Below are positions 49,355-60,544 of a stretch of 64,000 nt of DNA, piece after piece. Source of the DNA: Schistosoma mansoni (taxonomy: Eukaryota > Platyhelminthes > Trematoda > Strigeidida > Schistosomatidae); NCBI RefSeq assembly GCF_000237925.1, contig NC_031496.1, positions 8,223,711 to 8,287,710 on the forward strand, given 5' to 3'. Position 1 is the first letter of the stretch. Each line of letters starts with the position of its first letter. The position numbers were made by a program, and so were the translations under genes. The notes under the pieces were generated by a model that did no database searches, was not told the origin of the DNA, and saw nothing but the letters and a program-made list of their open reading frames with translations.

Positions 49355-50120
49355 ACTCCGCCTGTAGCTCCTTCAAGGGCTCCTGCCAGTCCCAAGCCCG
49401 GATAAAGGAGGAGGGTTGGGCATGGAGTTAGCAAACCCATCCCGTGGAAAACCAACTCGCCAAAAAAACGCTAACCAAGAAAAACTATTCAAACCATTTA
49501 AACTCTGCCCTGTGAGTTAAAGGAATAATTATGACGTCTCATGATGAAAGCCGAAATTCTTCGGAAGTCACGAGACCGATGCACCTTCTAACAACCAGAG
49601 TAACAATTTTTATGGGTACATCTAGAACTCAAAACAATTGTCAACCAATGCCAAGATCAGAATTTTCAATACGAATGTCAAGACAGTTCTACTGTATGGG
49701 GCGGAGACGTGGAGAACTAGGAAAGTCATCATCCAGAAGATACAAGTGTTTATTCACAGTTGTCTACGCAAAAAACTTCGGATCCGTTGGCCAGACAGTA
49801 TCAGCAACATTCTACTGTGGGAGACAACAAACCAGATTCCAGTGGAGGAGGAAATCATGAAGAAGCGCTGGAAGTGGATAGGACACACATTGAGGAAATC
49901 ATCCAACTGTGTCACAAGGCAAGCCCTCACATAGAATCCTGAAGGCCAAAGGAGAAGAGGAAGACCAAAAAAACATTACGCTGAGAAATGGAAACAGATA
50001 TGAGAAAAATGAACAAAAATTGGATAGAACTAGAAAGGAAAATGCCCAGGACAGAATGGGTTTGAGAATGCTGGTCAGCGGCCTATGCTCCATCGGGAGT
50101 AACAGGCGTAAGTAAGTAAG
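49355..50120 (+). mobile_element. internally deleted RTE (SR2-like) LINE
   Basis: It begins with the RTE 5' region (CTCCGCCTGTAGCTCC, shared with 36218 downwards) and jumps at about 49550 to the C-terminal end of the reverse transcriptase. The C-terminal frame at 49638-49934 has the RTE signature [34 protein letters not shown]-like and RQALT. It is then frameshifted through the basic tail (RRRGRPKK) to the 3' end CGGCCTATGCTCC...GTAACAGGCGTAAG and a (TAAG)n tail. It is non-autonomous. Confidence 0.85.
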
Positions 50121-50450
50121 TTAGTTAGTTATAGTTCGTTTAGACGACTGAGTCGAAATCTGTCAGTCGATATTTTTGTTTATATACTCTTTTTAACTTC
50201 ATATATTGTTCAACCATATATATATATATATATAATATTCTCATTACTAAGCTATGGTTATATATACAGATACATACATTTAATTGAAATAGGTGTAATT
50301 ACTGAGGCGATAAATTGAACATTGATACTTGTACAAGTGTTATTACTTCGATATGTATGTAATAACCATTTCAACCAACAACAAAAAATCAATAAAGCAC
50401 AAAAGTATAACAATCACACTTCATAAGTTTACTTATTATAACATAAAGTG
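50121..50450. other. upstream region of the GT31 gene
   Basis: AT-rich sequence with a TA microsatellite at about 50216-50234. No promoter motif could be assigned. Confidence 0.4.
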
Positions 50451-53400
50451 ATGTTCAATTTATATGTATTCCATTCTTTATTTCTCATTGTTTTAATCAT
50501 TACTCTATTAAATAATGTTTCAATGAAATCTATATTGAACATTAAACCTAAAACTGAATTTATTAAAACAAAAAAAGATTTAATAAAAACTTTATCAAGA
50601 TGGCCGACAACAATCCATAGGAAATTAGAGTTACATAATAAAAATTCAAATTTTAATGATATAAGTAAAGTATTTAATTTATGCGCCAAAAATAAAGATG
50701 CTATACCTATACTTATTGAAAATAGTGATTTTATATTTAGTCAATCAACATATTGTTATAAACAAACGAATCTATGGATATTAATCGCTGTACATACACA
50801 TCCAAATCATCGTCAAAAAAGAGATTTAATTCGTGGAACATGGGGATCATTAAGACGTGTTAATAATCGTAAAATTGGTATTCTTTTTTTTATGGGTTTA
50901 TCAAATGATTTAAAAGAACAAAAATTAATTGAAGAAGAAGAACGAATTTATGGGTTAGTTGATTACAAAAATACTGGCTTGTCTTTGTTTTCTCGTCACT
51001 TAAACTAATCATATTTAGAAATTCATGAATGAATTCCCTGATGGTAAGTAAGCGTTATTGGCAAATGCGAATGTATATGGAAGTTATATTCAGGATAGTC
51101 TTGATTTGGTCAAACCTTTCAAACCAGATACTACGAAGTTCAATGTTGAGTCATTTAACTTAATGACAATCACTTACGACTAAAAGAATTTCTTAATTAA
51201 TTAAGATTACATGTATTCAGCCTAAATTATATTACGGCATAGTTACAATTTATTTAGTGATTTATCCTAACTATAATAATAATAACCAATCCGATAGATT
51301 ATGCACGGGTAGTATTGGTAAAAAAAAATTACCGGTTACCATTACTCTGGTCATGTGACATATGTGTATCTTTCATAGTTGAAATCATGAGTCAATTGAA
51401 GTTAGACTATCATGGAAAACCTGGAAGCACTGGACGGCCGTTTCGTCCTATTATGGGACTCCTCAGCAGTGCGCATCCACGATCCCGCCTCGCGAGATTC
51501 GAACTCAGGACCTACCAGTCTCGCGCCAGAGCGCTTAACCATTATCTGTATCTGTACATTACAATCGATAATTCATTTCATTTTATCATCCTATCGATCA
51601 AAATAAACAGTCCAATTTGAAATGAAACTTATTTTGTCTAATTAAATAGTGTAAATAAAGATAGAACAAATATTGATGCAGAATAATATGAATTCATTAT
51701 TTTTCGTGGTTTCTCATCAGCTGCTTACAACCAAATATGCATTAGAGTTTTAGCATTAGGGTAATAAATAGAATGGAACAACTGACATAAGGGAATGTAA
51801 AGGATTGGAATAACAAAAGTCATCGATGATAAATGTATATGTATATATATATCTATGGTCAAGGAAAGGTCAGAGGTTATTAGGTATTAGGATAAAGGGT
51901 GGCGTAATAGTTGAGCGGAGTTAAGAGACAGATAAAATCAAAATGTGATTATGTTAGAGGTAGTTGAAAACAATTAGGGTGGGATTACGTAATGATTGAA
52001 TAATTTATAGACGTAGTTGAAAACAATTAGGGTGGGTTACGTAATAATTGAATAAAATTTGGATAGTTCATATAATTAGGAGAGACAAATGAGCGGAAAT
52101 GTGTGAGAGAAAGGGTGGTTTAAGAATTGGGTATAAAAAACAACTGAATATTAACCAAAATTGAACTAATAAAAAAAAACTGAAACCAAACAAAAATGGG
52201 TTACCAAGGTAGTAATAAGTTTATCACTGTCTCTTTTTGAATACATAGGTCCGGTTTGAGTTTTTTTATCGCGATCGCCTCAGCAAACCGGAGAGCAGTT
52301 GTACTTCTTTGTTTACTAATGATTTTAAAGGCATTAGAAATGTCGATGCTGTGCCCGGTGTCGAGTAAATGCCGAGCTATCGCACTGTTGAGAGCCCTGG
52401 ACCCTTGCAACCTCAGTTTCTTTGGAATATGCTCAGAAATGCGGATATGCACTCTTCTCTCGGTTCTTCCAATGTATGTGCTTCGGCACGTACATGTAAA
52501 TTGGTAAATGCAGTTGGAGGTACTGAGAAAAGAGGACTTATCGATTTTGGTTTGTTTGAGTGAGCAATTTGTTTCCCACACCGTCGTCAATTTAGCTGCT
52601 GGGTAGGTCACTTTCAACGCGGAATTAAGTCTATGGTTAATTATTCCAGCGATTTCGTCACCTTTGAAGTATGATCGAGTTGAAAAGAAAACATGCTTCC
52701 TATACCTACGCTTCAAAGGTGANNNNNNNNNNNNNNNNNNNNNNNNNNNNNNNNNNNNNNNNNNNNNNNNNNNNNNNNNNNNNNNNNNNNNNNNNNNNNN
52801 NNNNNNNNNNNNNNNNNNNNNNNNNNNNNNNNNNNNNNNNNNNNNNNNNNNNNNNNNNNNNNNNNNNNNNNNNNNNNNNNNNNNNNNNNNNNNNNNNNNN
52901 NNNNNNNNNNNNNNNNNNNNNNCTTCCGATCTCTGCAACTGGTCAGTCTCTTATTGGCATATGTGCATACTGTGCGTATCGCCTCGATATTGCTTTAATT
53001 CACAAGCACTGTAAACAAAGAGACTAACCAGTTGCAGTCCTAAACATCAACGGGAAGATTCAAACAAACAATACTAAGTGAATTTAATTTTTAGTTATAA
53101 ATAAATCAATATATTACCGAAAATATACGAAGTGTGGTCATTAGGTACTTTCATTAATTACCATTGCTAATGGATCATTCAAACATTAAATCAGTTTCAT
53201 TATTTTAATCTATTCAACAAGATATCTAACTTTCAAAACGTCACTAATTTTTATTTCACATGCAGTAATTGTTAAAACTCAAAACTTATGAAATATTATT
53301 AATTACCTTTTTTCTTAATCTCCCCTTGTTTAATTCTGGACTATCATAGTAGTCCAACACTAAAGTCTTTTTACAGAACAGTAATTACAATCAAAATTAT

Positions 53401-54535
53401 TAAGGAAACGAAGTTTTTTCATAGTTGAAATCATGAGTCAATTGAAGTTAGACTATCATGGAAAACCTGGAAGCACTGGACGGCCGTTTCGTCTTATTAT
53501 GGGACTCCTCAGCAGTGTGCATCCACGATCCCGCCTCTTGAGATTCAAATCCAGGAACGAAGTTTCTTCTTAGAAGTACTGAAAATACATCTTCTTTACA
53601 AACATGAATATCATGAGTGAGTTGTAAGCTATTATAACACTAACCCTAACTCCAAAAGTGTCTCTGAAAGCCAACAACATAAATCATTAGTAAATAAATG
53701 GGATGTCAAATATTTATTCTATTTCCTAAAGATAAACAGTACCTGGATGAAACAGTGATTACTTCATAATTATCGGTCAATTTTCTAAATCCATAAATAT
53801 CGCTTAGTGATGAAGACTAAATTATGAACACAGCATCAATACGATCGTCGGTTGCTTTCTTATCTTTCCTTAATGCTTTAGCTTTATTCAGGTGCATATC
53901 CTTTCTCAACCTATTCTTTTTTTGATTATAGTGACGTTGTTCAACGAGCATTTCTGGAAAATTACTACAATATGACGAGGAAACATATAACAATTATGGA
54001 GTGGATTAGTCAAGGTTACTGTAACAATGTGCCATTTCTAGTCAAAGTAGATGATGACACTTTTGTAGATATATTTCATTTGACACGCTACTTAGAATTG
54101 AAACATAACGACCTCAAGGGTTTATTCTACTGTACTGCTACAAGTAATATTAAGGTTGTACGACCAAACAGTATTAAACATTCCAAGTGGGAAATAAGTG
54201 ATAAAGAATATCCCGAAAAAATATTTCCAACATATTGCGAAGGTTTTGGATATATTATGGATATGAAACTGGCACCCTACTTATATTGGTGTTCAATGTT
54301 TCAACCACCTATATGGATAGATGATGTCTATGTAACAGGAATTTTAGCACAAAATCTAGGTATACCAAGGTTGCGATTTCAAGATGGACATAGTTATTTG
54401 AACTTGAAACCTGCAAAAGAAGAAGGTTTACTTGCAGACTGTATCTTTTTAGTATCATTTTACAATGAATTCTATCCACTTACAGTACAAGAGATGTGGC
54501 GTGAAGTTGTTGCACATAGTATGGGGATTGATTAA
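50451..54535 (+). CDS. beta-1,3-galactosyltransferase-like (GT31)
   Basis: Two exons, 50451-50953 and 53932-54535, join at donor GTTAGT and acceptor TTATAG in phase 2, giving 368 residues. The protein has the type II Golgi layout: a short N terminus, a membrane anchor (about residues 4-22), a stem, then the GT31 domain. Motifs in order are LLI/ILIAVHTHPNH, RDLIRGTWGS (family RxxIRxTW), FFMGLS, EEERIYGDVV across the splice, KVDDDTFVD with the metal-binding DDD, CEGFGYIMD, and IDDVYVTGILA (family EDVYVG). It would add a beta-1,3-linked sugar to glycoproteins or glycolipids in the Golgi; donor and acceptor cannot be read from sequence. I chose the ATG at 50451. The single intron is 2,978 nt and is filled with retroposons. 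Confidence 0.9.
51376..51542 (-). repeat. tRNA-derived SINE, intact ribozyme
   Basis: Tail, ribozyme module and B box (GAGTTCGAATCTC) are present. The head is truncated after the A box. It is one of the best-preserved copies. Confidence 0.9.
51427..51472 (-). ncRNA. hammerhead ribozyme motif (SINE-borne, intact)
   Basis: On the minus strand: stem I GCACTG/CAGTGC (6 bp); core CTGAGGA (N7 = G, which hammerheads tolerate); stem II GTCC/GGAC; GAAA; short stem III from CGGCCG; cleavage triplet GUC. Every invariant position is present, so it is a candidate active ribozyme. Confidence 0.8.
51661..52722 (-). mobile_element. Penelope-like element, GIY-YIG end and 3' flank
   Basis: The minus-strand frame 52722-52201 (its start is lost in the gap) encodes the C-terminal half of a Penelope-like protein. 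It has NCIYQFTCTCRSTYIGRTERR (GIY-YIG-type nuclease with Cys motif), RISEHIPKKL, IARHLLDTGH and a final EAIAIKKLKP...ETVINLLLPW. Stop TAA is at 52203-52201. About 540 bp of 3' flank follow to 51661, matching the remnant at 36230-36460. Penelope-like elements pair an RT with this nuclease. Confidence 0.85.
51678..51724 (-). ncRNA. hammerhead-like motif, degenerate
   Basis: Homologous to 36234-36280: GCAG/CTGC stem I, CTGATGA and GAAA are kept, but stem II has lost its second pair (GA/AC). Probably inactive. Confidence 0.4.
52723..52922. other. assembly gap (200 N)
   Basis: Default-size gap inside the GT31 intron. The left edge ends in a 12-base inverted repeat of 52655-52667 (TCACCTTTGAAG/CTTCAAAGGTGA). 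Confidence 0.95.
52923..52932. other. probable sequencing-adapter remnant
   Basis: CTTCCGATCT directly at the gap edge equals the 3' end of the common Illumina adapter. Confidence 0.7.
52933..53090. repeat. dispersed repeat with terminal hairpin
   Basis: CTGCAACTGGTCAGTCTCTT (52933) pairs with the near-inverse AGAGACTAACCAGTTGCAG (53019-53037). It is followed by TCCTAAACATCAACGGGAAG and ATTCAAACAAACAATACTAA, the signature seen at 30080, 37712, 39230, 39415 and 63840. Confidence 0.7.
53421..53556 (-). repeat. tRNA-derived SINE, truncated
   Basis: Reverse copy ending in the B-box region. The ribozyme lies at 53473-53518. Confidence 0.85.
53473..53518 (-). ncRNA. hammerhead motif (SINE-borne, one weak stem)
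   Basis: Core CTGAGGA, GAAA and GUC are intact. Stem I has 5 bp, and stem II has an A-C mismatch at its fourth pair. Confidence 0.65.
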
Positions 54536-55301
54536 ATTATATACATTACCCTATTGACTAATCAATAATTTAAAGACAGTTACGTAATAATTTATATGCT
54601 TCTTTCAATCTACTTAATGTGAAATTAGATCAAACGTTCAGTTACTAATATTATTATACTGTTAAATATAATATTTGTTTCCATTTATTTAAAATTATAT
54701 TGACTTATTTTACAAGACAAATATACATCTATACTGCGACAATCAAATATGTTCTTTTGATACTTATCATCTGGTATTGTGTGAATTATTTACAGTCTTC
54801 ATACTTCTGTAGTTAAGAGTATGCATTATCAAAACAAAAGCTTTACATTGAGATCATGAACCGGTTGACCGGTTAGACCACCATTGAAATCCTGGAAGCA
54901 CTGGATGTCCATCAACCGGTTCATGGTCTCAATCGATAAGATACTAATCTCCACAACCCCATACTGAAAAGCTTTACAGATTAATGACCCTTATCTATTA
55001 AGTGAATTACATTACAACAAACTGGTACTAATGTAAAACAGATATTTAAAAAATGACGATTTGTGAACACTTTCTAGTTTGAAATTAGTTTAAATCATTG
55101 ACTGACGTTAACCTGAGAATCATTAAAAACTCTGAAGTATTAGATAAATGTATCTAATACTAGTATAAGAGTCTTCAGCAATCTTCATTCACGACATCAC
55201 ACTTTAGTGGGCCTTGAACTTTCAGATCTGATAACATGAAAAATAAGTTTATACTAACATGTTGGAATAAACTTTTTTAAATTTGTTACTTGAGTAGTCA
55301 G
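54536..55301. other. GT31 3' flank with SINE remnant
   Basis: AT-rich. At 54845-54950 a scrap of SINE (CTGGAAGCACTGGATG) is flanked by inverted ATCATGAACCGGTTGA/TCAACCGGTTCATG. Nothing else recognised. Confidence 0.5.
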
Positions 55302-55806
55302 TGTTATATCCCGTGGAGATTTATGAGTGGTAACTTTGAGGATTATTTATGGACCAATACTATGGGTATATTTTTACTAACTAAACTATTCATATCTATA
55401 TCCCTCTTATTATAAGCTTTGTTTTGACGTATAAACTATTATTATACGATTTACAATTCTTGAGTTATCCCTAGTCCATTAATTACTGTTCCCCCTATTC
55501 ACAGCCACATTTGGCCAAATATTGTACAAATGTTATTTTCTATTTTATTGGTACAATGTGGTCAGTTTGTTTGGTATATAAACCCAATATATTTGAGAAT
55601 AATGATTCATATTGCAGAGGCTGTTATTGGTGTTCTGGACTTAACTAGCTGGGCTAGTCAGAAAGCAGGACTGATAAGTACTCAAGACTGCTCATACAGC
55701 TTTTGTGTATCATTGGGCGTTCGATAAATTCGCTGCTCTCTAATTGGCGGTCTTAAAACGTTCATATATATCAAACAGGGCACGCACGCACTCACACGTT
55801 ATAACA
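55302..55806 (+). repeat. diverged solo LTR of the Gypsy family
   Basis: It begins TGTTATATC and ends GTTATAACA, and is co-linear with the 573-bp LTR (shared ATTATACGATTTA-like, CAGCCACATTTGG, TGTACAAATGTTATTTTCT and TTGGTATATA blocks). Flanks GTCAG and GTTAG are a 5-bp duplication with one change. No internal region remains. Confidence 0.8.
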
Positions 55807-56044
55807 GTTAGCTCGAAATTGAACTTTATATGGCCATATATTGAAAAATCATGATACTTTGGATTAATTAAATTTGAAAATAGTAAAAACGAACAAGGGT
55901 TGAAAAATGGATGAATGTGTTAAAGTGAGTCAGTGATTGTCGATTCAGCTACTGAAGGTAAAAAAACTCATTACTAACATTATACACATCTAGGAGTTCA
56001 AATAACATAGATTTTATATAAAGATTTATTTATTTATTTAAACA
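55807..56044. other. no gene recognised
   Basis: Short AT-rich spacer. Confidence 0.5.
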
Positions 56045-56550
56045 CATAAATATTGGTAAAAAGGGGCACCAGATATATATGCACAAACAAATCTCATTTG
56101 AGTAGTGGGAGGACTGTGATACTGTCCAGGTGCCCAAACTGAAGCAGGTGCTTTTCTCAGGGGGCCACACCCAGAGCCTTTGACCTAATGGTCTGATCCA
56201 CAAGGCAGTGGAGCATCGTGAGGAGATGCAGTCTCATGGTAGCCAGTCACCAACGATTGATTCATATGCCATTTGTTCCTTCAGGATCCTGGAGCCCATG
56301 TGCACCATTGGTTTGGAATCAGGGTTTTCCAACTCCCCTAGGTGGACGCGCCGTGTCCACCAGTCCGGTTAAAGCGCCGGACATTCGCTTTTCGTCCTCT
56401 CAATTTCGTGAACACCCCGCCACGAGAAGGCAGTGAGTAGGACTTCCCTGGAAATGGCTGTATACACGTGGCTATGTGAGAGCGTTTCGAGAAGGAGGGT
56501 GGCCCCTCCCCACTCTCGGCCGTACCAGGGCATTTGGGGGTAATGATCCA
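56045..56550 (-). repeat. 500-bp dispersed repeat, copy 1
   Basis: GC-richer than its surroundings. It shares blocks with copies 2 and 3, such as CCCTGGTACGGCCGAGAGTG, GGTGCACATGGGCTCCAGGA and GGACAGTATCACAG. Open frames inside are by-products. It is probably a non-autonomous retroposon or LINE 3' end; family unknown. Confidence 0.75.
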
Positions 56551-57267
56551 CAAATATTCATATTGACCTTTGTGAAACTATGGGTATCATACAAATGATA
56601 TGTTGTTTCTAAGCCGATTTATTAATGTGAACAAAATAGAATTATATTATTTTAAGAATTTTATTTTATTTTACTTTCATTTTACTCACATCAAGTTAAA
56701 CTGTTTGTCAAAAAATTCTTTAAAGTCAGATATGTGAAATGTGGACGACATTTGAGCGACTCTAACGTGACCTTGAGGGTGTCCACCTAATAACCAGGAC
56801 CAAATGAAGGTTATAAACCAATATGAGAAAACAGAATTATATTTTGTAGTTGATGGTTAGGGTTAGGAATTACATTTTGGGTTTTCATCACGAAATGACA
56901 TCAGCTAAAATGCCAGAAGGCTACTTAGCCACATGGATGAGTAACTTTCACACCAAAATCAGAAGCCTATTTTCTTATACCTGATTGGTTGTCCATAAAT
57001 TACAGTCTCACCTGAAATGTTACCTATTATTAATGTAAATCTGAATTCTTTATGATTTGGAGTAAAATTTATTAAAAGTTAGTTTTCTTATTAAAGAAGA
57101 AAAATATTTATACTTTTGATTAATATGCATATTAACAATAAGGTAGTTTATTAATGATAGTCTACATAATTGAGTGTAAGAACCTAACTCTTATTCGAAT
57201 ATGAACAGAAGTTATTTTACATTTATATTTGTATAACATTCTAAAACTTAATTTGAACAAATAAATT
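56551..57267. other. no gene recognised
   Basis: AT-rich sequence. Confidence 0.5.
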
Positions 57268-57500
57268 CATGAGCCGATCTAAACTAGATCACCATGGAAA
57301 ACCTGGAAATACTGGGACGGTCATTTCAACAACTCAGCCTTGTTCATCCACGATCCTGCACTTATGACTCGAACCTAGGATCTTTTATCTCACGCGCGAA
57401 CACCTAAATTCTAGACCACTGAAGAGTCCTATTGTTGAACGAGACAGTCGTTCAATGCTTCCAGGTTTTCATTGGTGGTTTAGCTTAGATCAAATCATAA
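57268..57500. repeat. inverted pair of SINE remnants
   Basis: A reverse SINE (57268-57420, with B box and a wrecked ribozyme) meets a forward tail (57425-57500, TGCTTCCAGGTTTTC). This repeats the head-to-head form seen at 1-262. Confidence 0.7.
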
Positions 57501-58309
57501 ATTCAACTGTTCAACTTACTACAATCTCTACAAATCCCCATTCTGATAAAAACTGATTATTTCTAACTAATTTTCACTGCGAAAATTTCCTGTCTTTATC
57601 ATTGATTATTATTAATAAATCAAGATATCTAGTACAAATATACTATTTACACTTTCTGAGTACTACATTATACTTTCTACTGTTTTATCTGTTGATTGGA
57701 ATAAGTTCTCGTCTTGAGTATGTTCATAATAATATTTTGAAAATTATAAACTTTTTTCAGCTTATTTAAAGTTTGACAGTAGTTATGTTATGCATAAACA
57801 TCACGTAACAATGAAGTGAAATTCTGAATATAATACTGATTTCTGTTTTTGGCTTCAACTATTTAACTTTCTGATCTTCAGTTATTAATTATACTGTTTG
57901 GCCATCTAGTCTTAACTGTAGGGAACACATTGACTACGATTTGGTTTTAAAAGATTCAGTTAACTGTTCTTCTTTCAAGAATAACATCAAAAGACTGACA
58001 GGTTGATAGTTATTATGGGGAGTTATTTCTTCTTAGCCCTAAACAATTTCCAGTTGACAGTAAGAAATATATAGCGAAGACCTTGGAAAGTTTTATGTAA
58101 GCTTGTCTATTTAGAATAGATAATGAGTTAAGCACTAAGCAACTGTCGTCCATTATATATTACGCCCTAAGGAGTATCTCAAAAACTATCAAGCGCTTAG
58201 CCATTCAAGCTTCAAAAACAACACTTATTTTCAAGTAGACAAACCGGATTTTCTTTTTACAAGTTGTTGATCTAACTATTCAAATTAGTTTATCAAATGG
58301 AGGGTACCC
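57501..58309. other. no gene recognised
   Basis: AT-rich sequence. Confidence 0.5.
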
Positions 58310-58775
58310 AGATGCTCTGGTACGACTGAGGGTGAGGAGATTCAGCTCTCCCTCTCGAAATGCTTTCATATGGTCACGCGTATACAACCATTTCCAGGGA
58401 AGTCCTATTCACTGCCTTTTCGTGGCGGGAGTGTTGTTTACGAAATTGAGAGGGCGAAAAGCGAATACCCGGCACTTTAACCAGGTTGGTGGACACGGCG
58501 CGTCCACCTAGGGGATTTTGAAAACCCTGATTCTAAACCAATGGTGCACATGGGCCCCAGGATCCAGAGGGAACAAATGGCGTATGAACCAATTGTTAGT
58601 CACTAGCTGTCGTGGGACTGCAACTCCTTACGTTGCTCCGCTGCCTTATGAATTAAACCTTCAGGTCAAAGACTCGCGGAGTGGCTTCCTAAGAAAACTA
58701 CCTGCCTTGGTTTATATATATATATATATATATATATGGCACTTCCTTGTATCAATGTTTATGTGTTTAAATAAA
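58310..58775 (+). repeat. 500-bp dispersed repeat, copy 2
   Basis: Plus orientation. A (TA)n expansion at 58712-58737 replaces the CATATATATC seen in copy 3. It ends at TTATGTGTTTAAATAAAA. Confidence 0.75.
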
Positions 58776-59575
58776 AAACAAATCGAATAGTATTTTACAG
58801 CATCAGTTAACTAATTTGAAATACATGCTATTTGCATACTATATTCTTCCATATAATTTATCAAATCACTTGATGTTTTTCTCACTTCTAAATAAATAAC
58901 ATTTGTTTAACTCGTTGACGTTATATTCTGATCATCCATCTATCATATCATTTCTCGGTTATATACCTACATAAGTCAATACAAATTTAACATTGAACTA
59001 ATGTTAGCTTTTCCGCCCACATATTTATATTGTATAAAGTAATATGACCAAATTCCAATACAACTTGATACAACCCACTCACTGTCTGCTCCGGATTGTT
59101 TAGTTTTACTTATAATCTGCACTTTGTTGTCACAATTTATTAAATAATGTGACTTCGATTTTTGTTGGTTGTCAAATAGCTTCATTCTTATTCCTTTTCT
59201 TTCTTACTACTTAATTCAGACAAGTAGTTTAGTTCAAACAATTTAATGTTATATTTTTTTATTAGGACATCTCGTGTCACATCTATTTAAATTTGCATTT
59301 CGAAGCTTCGGTTTATTTCAATAATTGTAATAACAATTATTCCTCGCTTTGCCCAGCTTTTTTGCGCGCCCTACTCTTTGAAACTTGTCTCACGTTGAAT
59401 TTTTGGCGAAGTTATGTTAAGTACTGATATTTTCTCTTGTTTAATAATGCTCAGTGCTATGTTATATTGACCAGTTATTTATGGAATGTATATCTTAATA
59501 AGATCAACAGAATATGATTCAGAATTTATGGATCATCATACAATGTTTTATTTTCTATGATATTACAGTAGTCTT
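58776..59575. other. no gene recognised
   Basis: AT-rich sequence. Confidence 0.5.
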
Positions 59576-60085
59576 ATGCCCTGGTACGGCCGAGAGTGGC
59601 GAGGGGCCACCCTCTCTTTCGTAATGCACACAAACGGTCACGCGTACACAGCATCTGCCAGAGAAGTCCTGCTCATTGCCTTCTCACATCAAGAGTGTTG
59701 TTTACAAAATTGAAAGACGAAAAGCGAATATCTGGAACTTCAACCAGGTTGGTGGATACGGAGAGTCTAGCTAGGGGAGTTGGAAAACCCTGATTTCAAG
59801 CCTATGGTGCACATGGGCTCCAGGATCCTGAAGGAACAAATGGCGTATGAACCATTTGTTGGTAACCGGCTACCATGAAACTGCATCTCCTGACGACGCT
59901 CTACTGCCTTGTGGATCAGACCATTAGGTCAAAGGCTCTGGGTGTGGCCTCCTGAGAAAACCACCTGCTTCAGTTTGGGCACCTGGACAGTATCACAGCC
60001 CTCACACAAATCAAATGAGATTTGTTTGTGCATATATATCTGTTGCCTCTTTTTACCAATATTTATGTGTTTAAATAAAATTATA
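59576..60085 (+). repeat. 500-bp dispersed repeat, copy 3
   Basis: Plus orientation, closest to copy 1. The 3' end is TTTATGTGTTTAAATAAAAT, which may supply a polyadenylation-like signal. Confidence 0.75.
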
Positions 60086-60317
60086 TTTTCAAGGATTTTA
60101 ATTGTTATCAAGTCTTCGTATTAAAGTCTGTCTATGGATTTGACAATGAATAAACGCCAAAATATTTTGTAAACCAATTAACAGGACTGTTATTTATTCA
60201 TCTATCCACAGTGATATATACATTAAAACGAACAGAACGAAAAATGGTAAAATGTATATATTTTTACTTGAACAACTTAATTTGTTTATCAATTTACAAG
60301 TTATTTCTTTATTACAA

Positions 60318-60544
60318 TTAACGACATTTAAAGAAAAAACAATATTTGTCACAACATTCACGACTTCGTAAACAAAATCTACCTTTATCTAAACATCGTA
60401 CACATGTGCCGGAGAAGGGTGCTTTCAAATCGCATACTGTTGTATCACAGCATCTTTGACTAAATGGTAATTTACGACAAAATGTCCCAAGATTTTTACA
60501 GGGTAAATTATTTTCTCTCCAAAATTCACTTGATGTACATATAA
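60318..60544 (-). CDS. UPF0506 knottin-type secreted protein, last exon
   Basis: A minus-strand terminal exon (acceptor TTTTTTCTTTCCAG, stop TAA at 60320-60318) encodes the last 74 residues, entering with two bases of a split codon. It has 15 cysteines in a knottin-like order: C, C...LGTFC, QRCCD, VC, GTCVRC, FC, ECCDKYC and a final C. This fits UPF0506, a Cys-rich family expanded in schistosomes and mostly secreted; the function is unknown. AATAAAG follows just after the stop (minus strand, near 60310). The signal-peptide exon lies upstream (to the right) and was not identified; an ATG frame at 61161-61129 with a GTGAGT donor has the wrong phase. Confidence 0.7.

Larger units (their letters stand above)
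50954..53931 (+). other. GT31 intron, retroposon-rich
   Basis: It contains two reverse SINE copies (51376-51542, 53421-53556), a Penelope-like fragment (51661-52722), a gap and a dispersed repeat (52933-53090). All the recognisable elements are antisense to the gene. Confidence 0.85.

Noticed and set aside
56218-56553. Open frames inside the 500-bp repeat
   Set aside because: They are not shared in frame among the three copies. The GC-richer composition alone lengthens chance frames.
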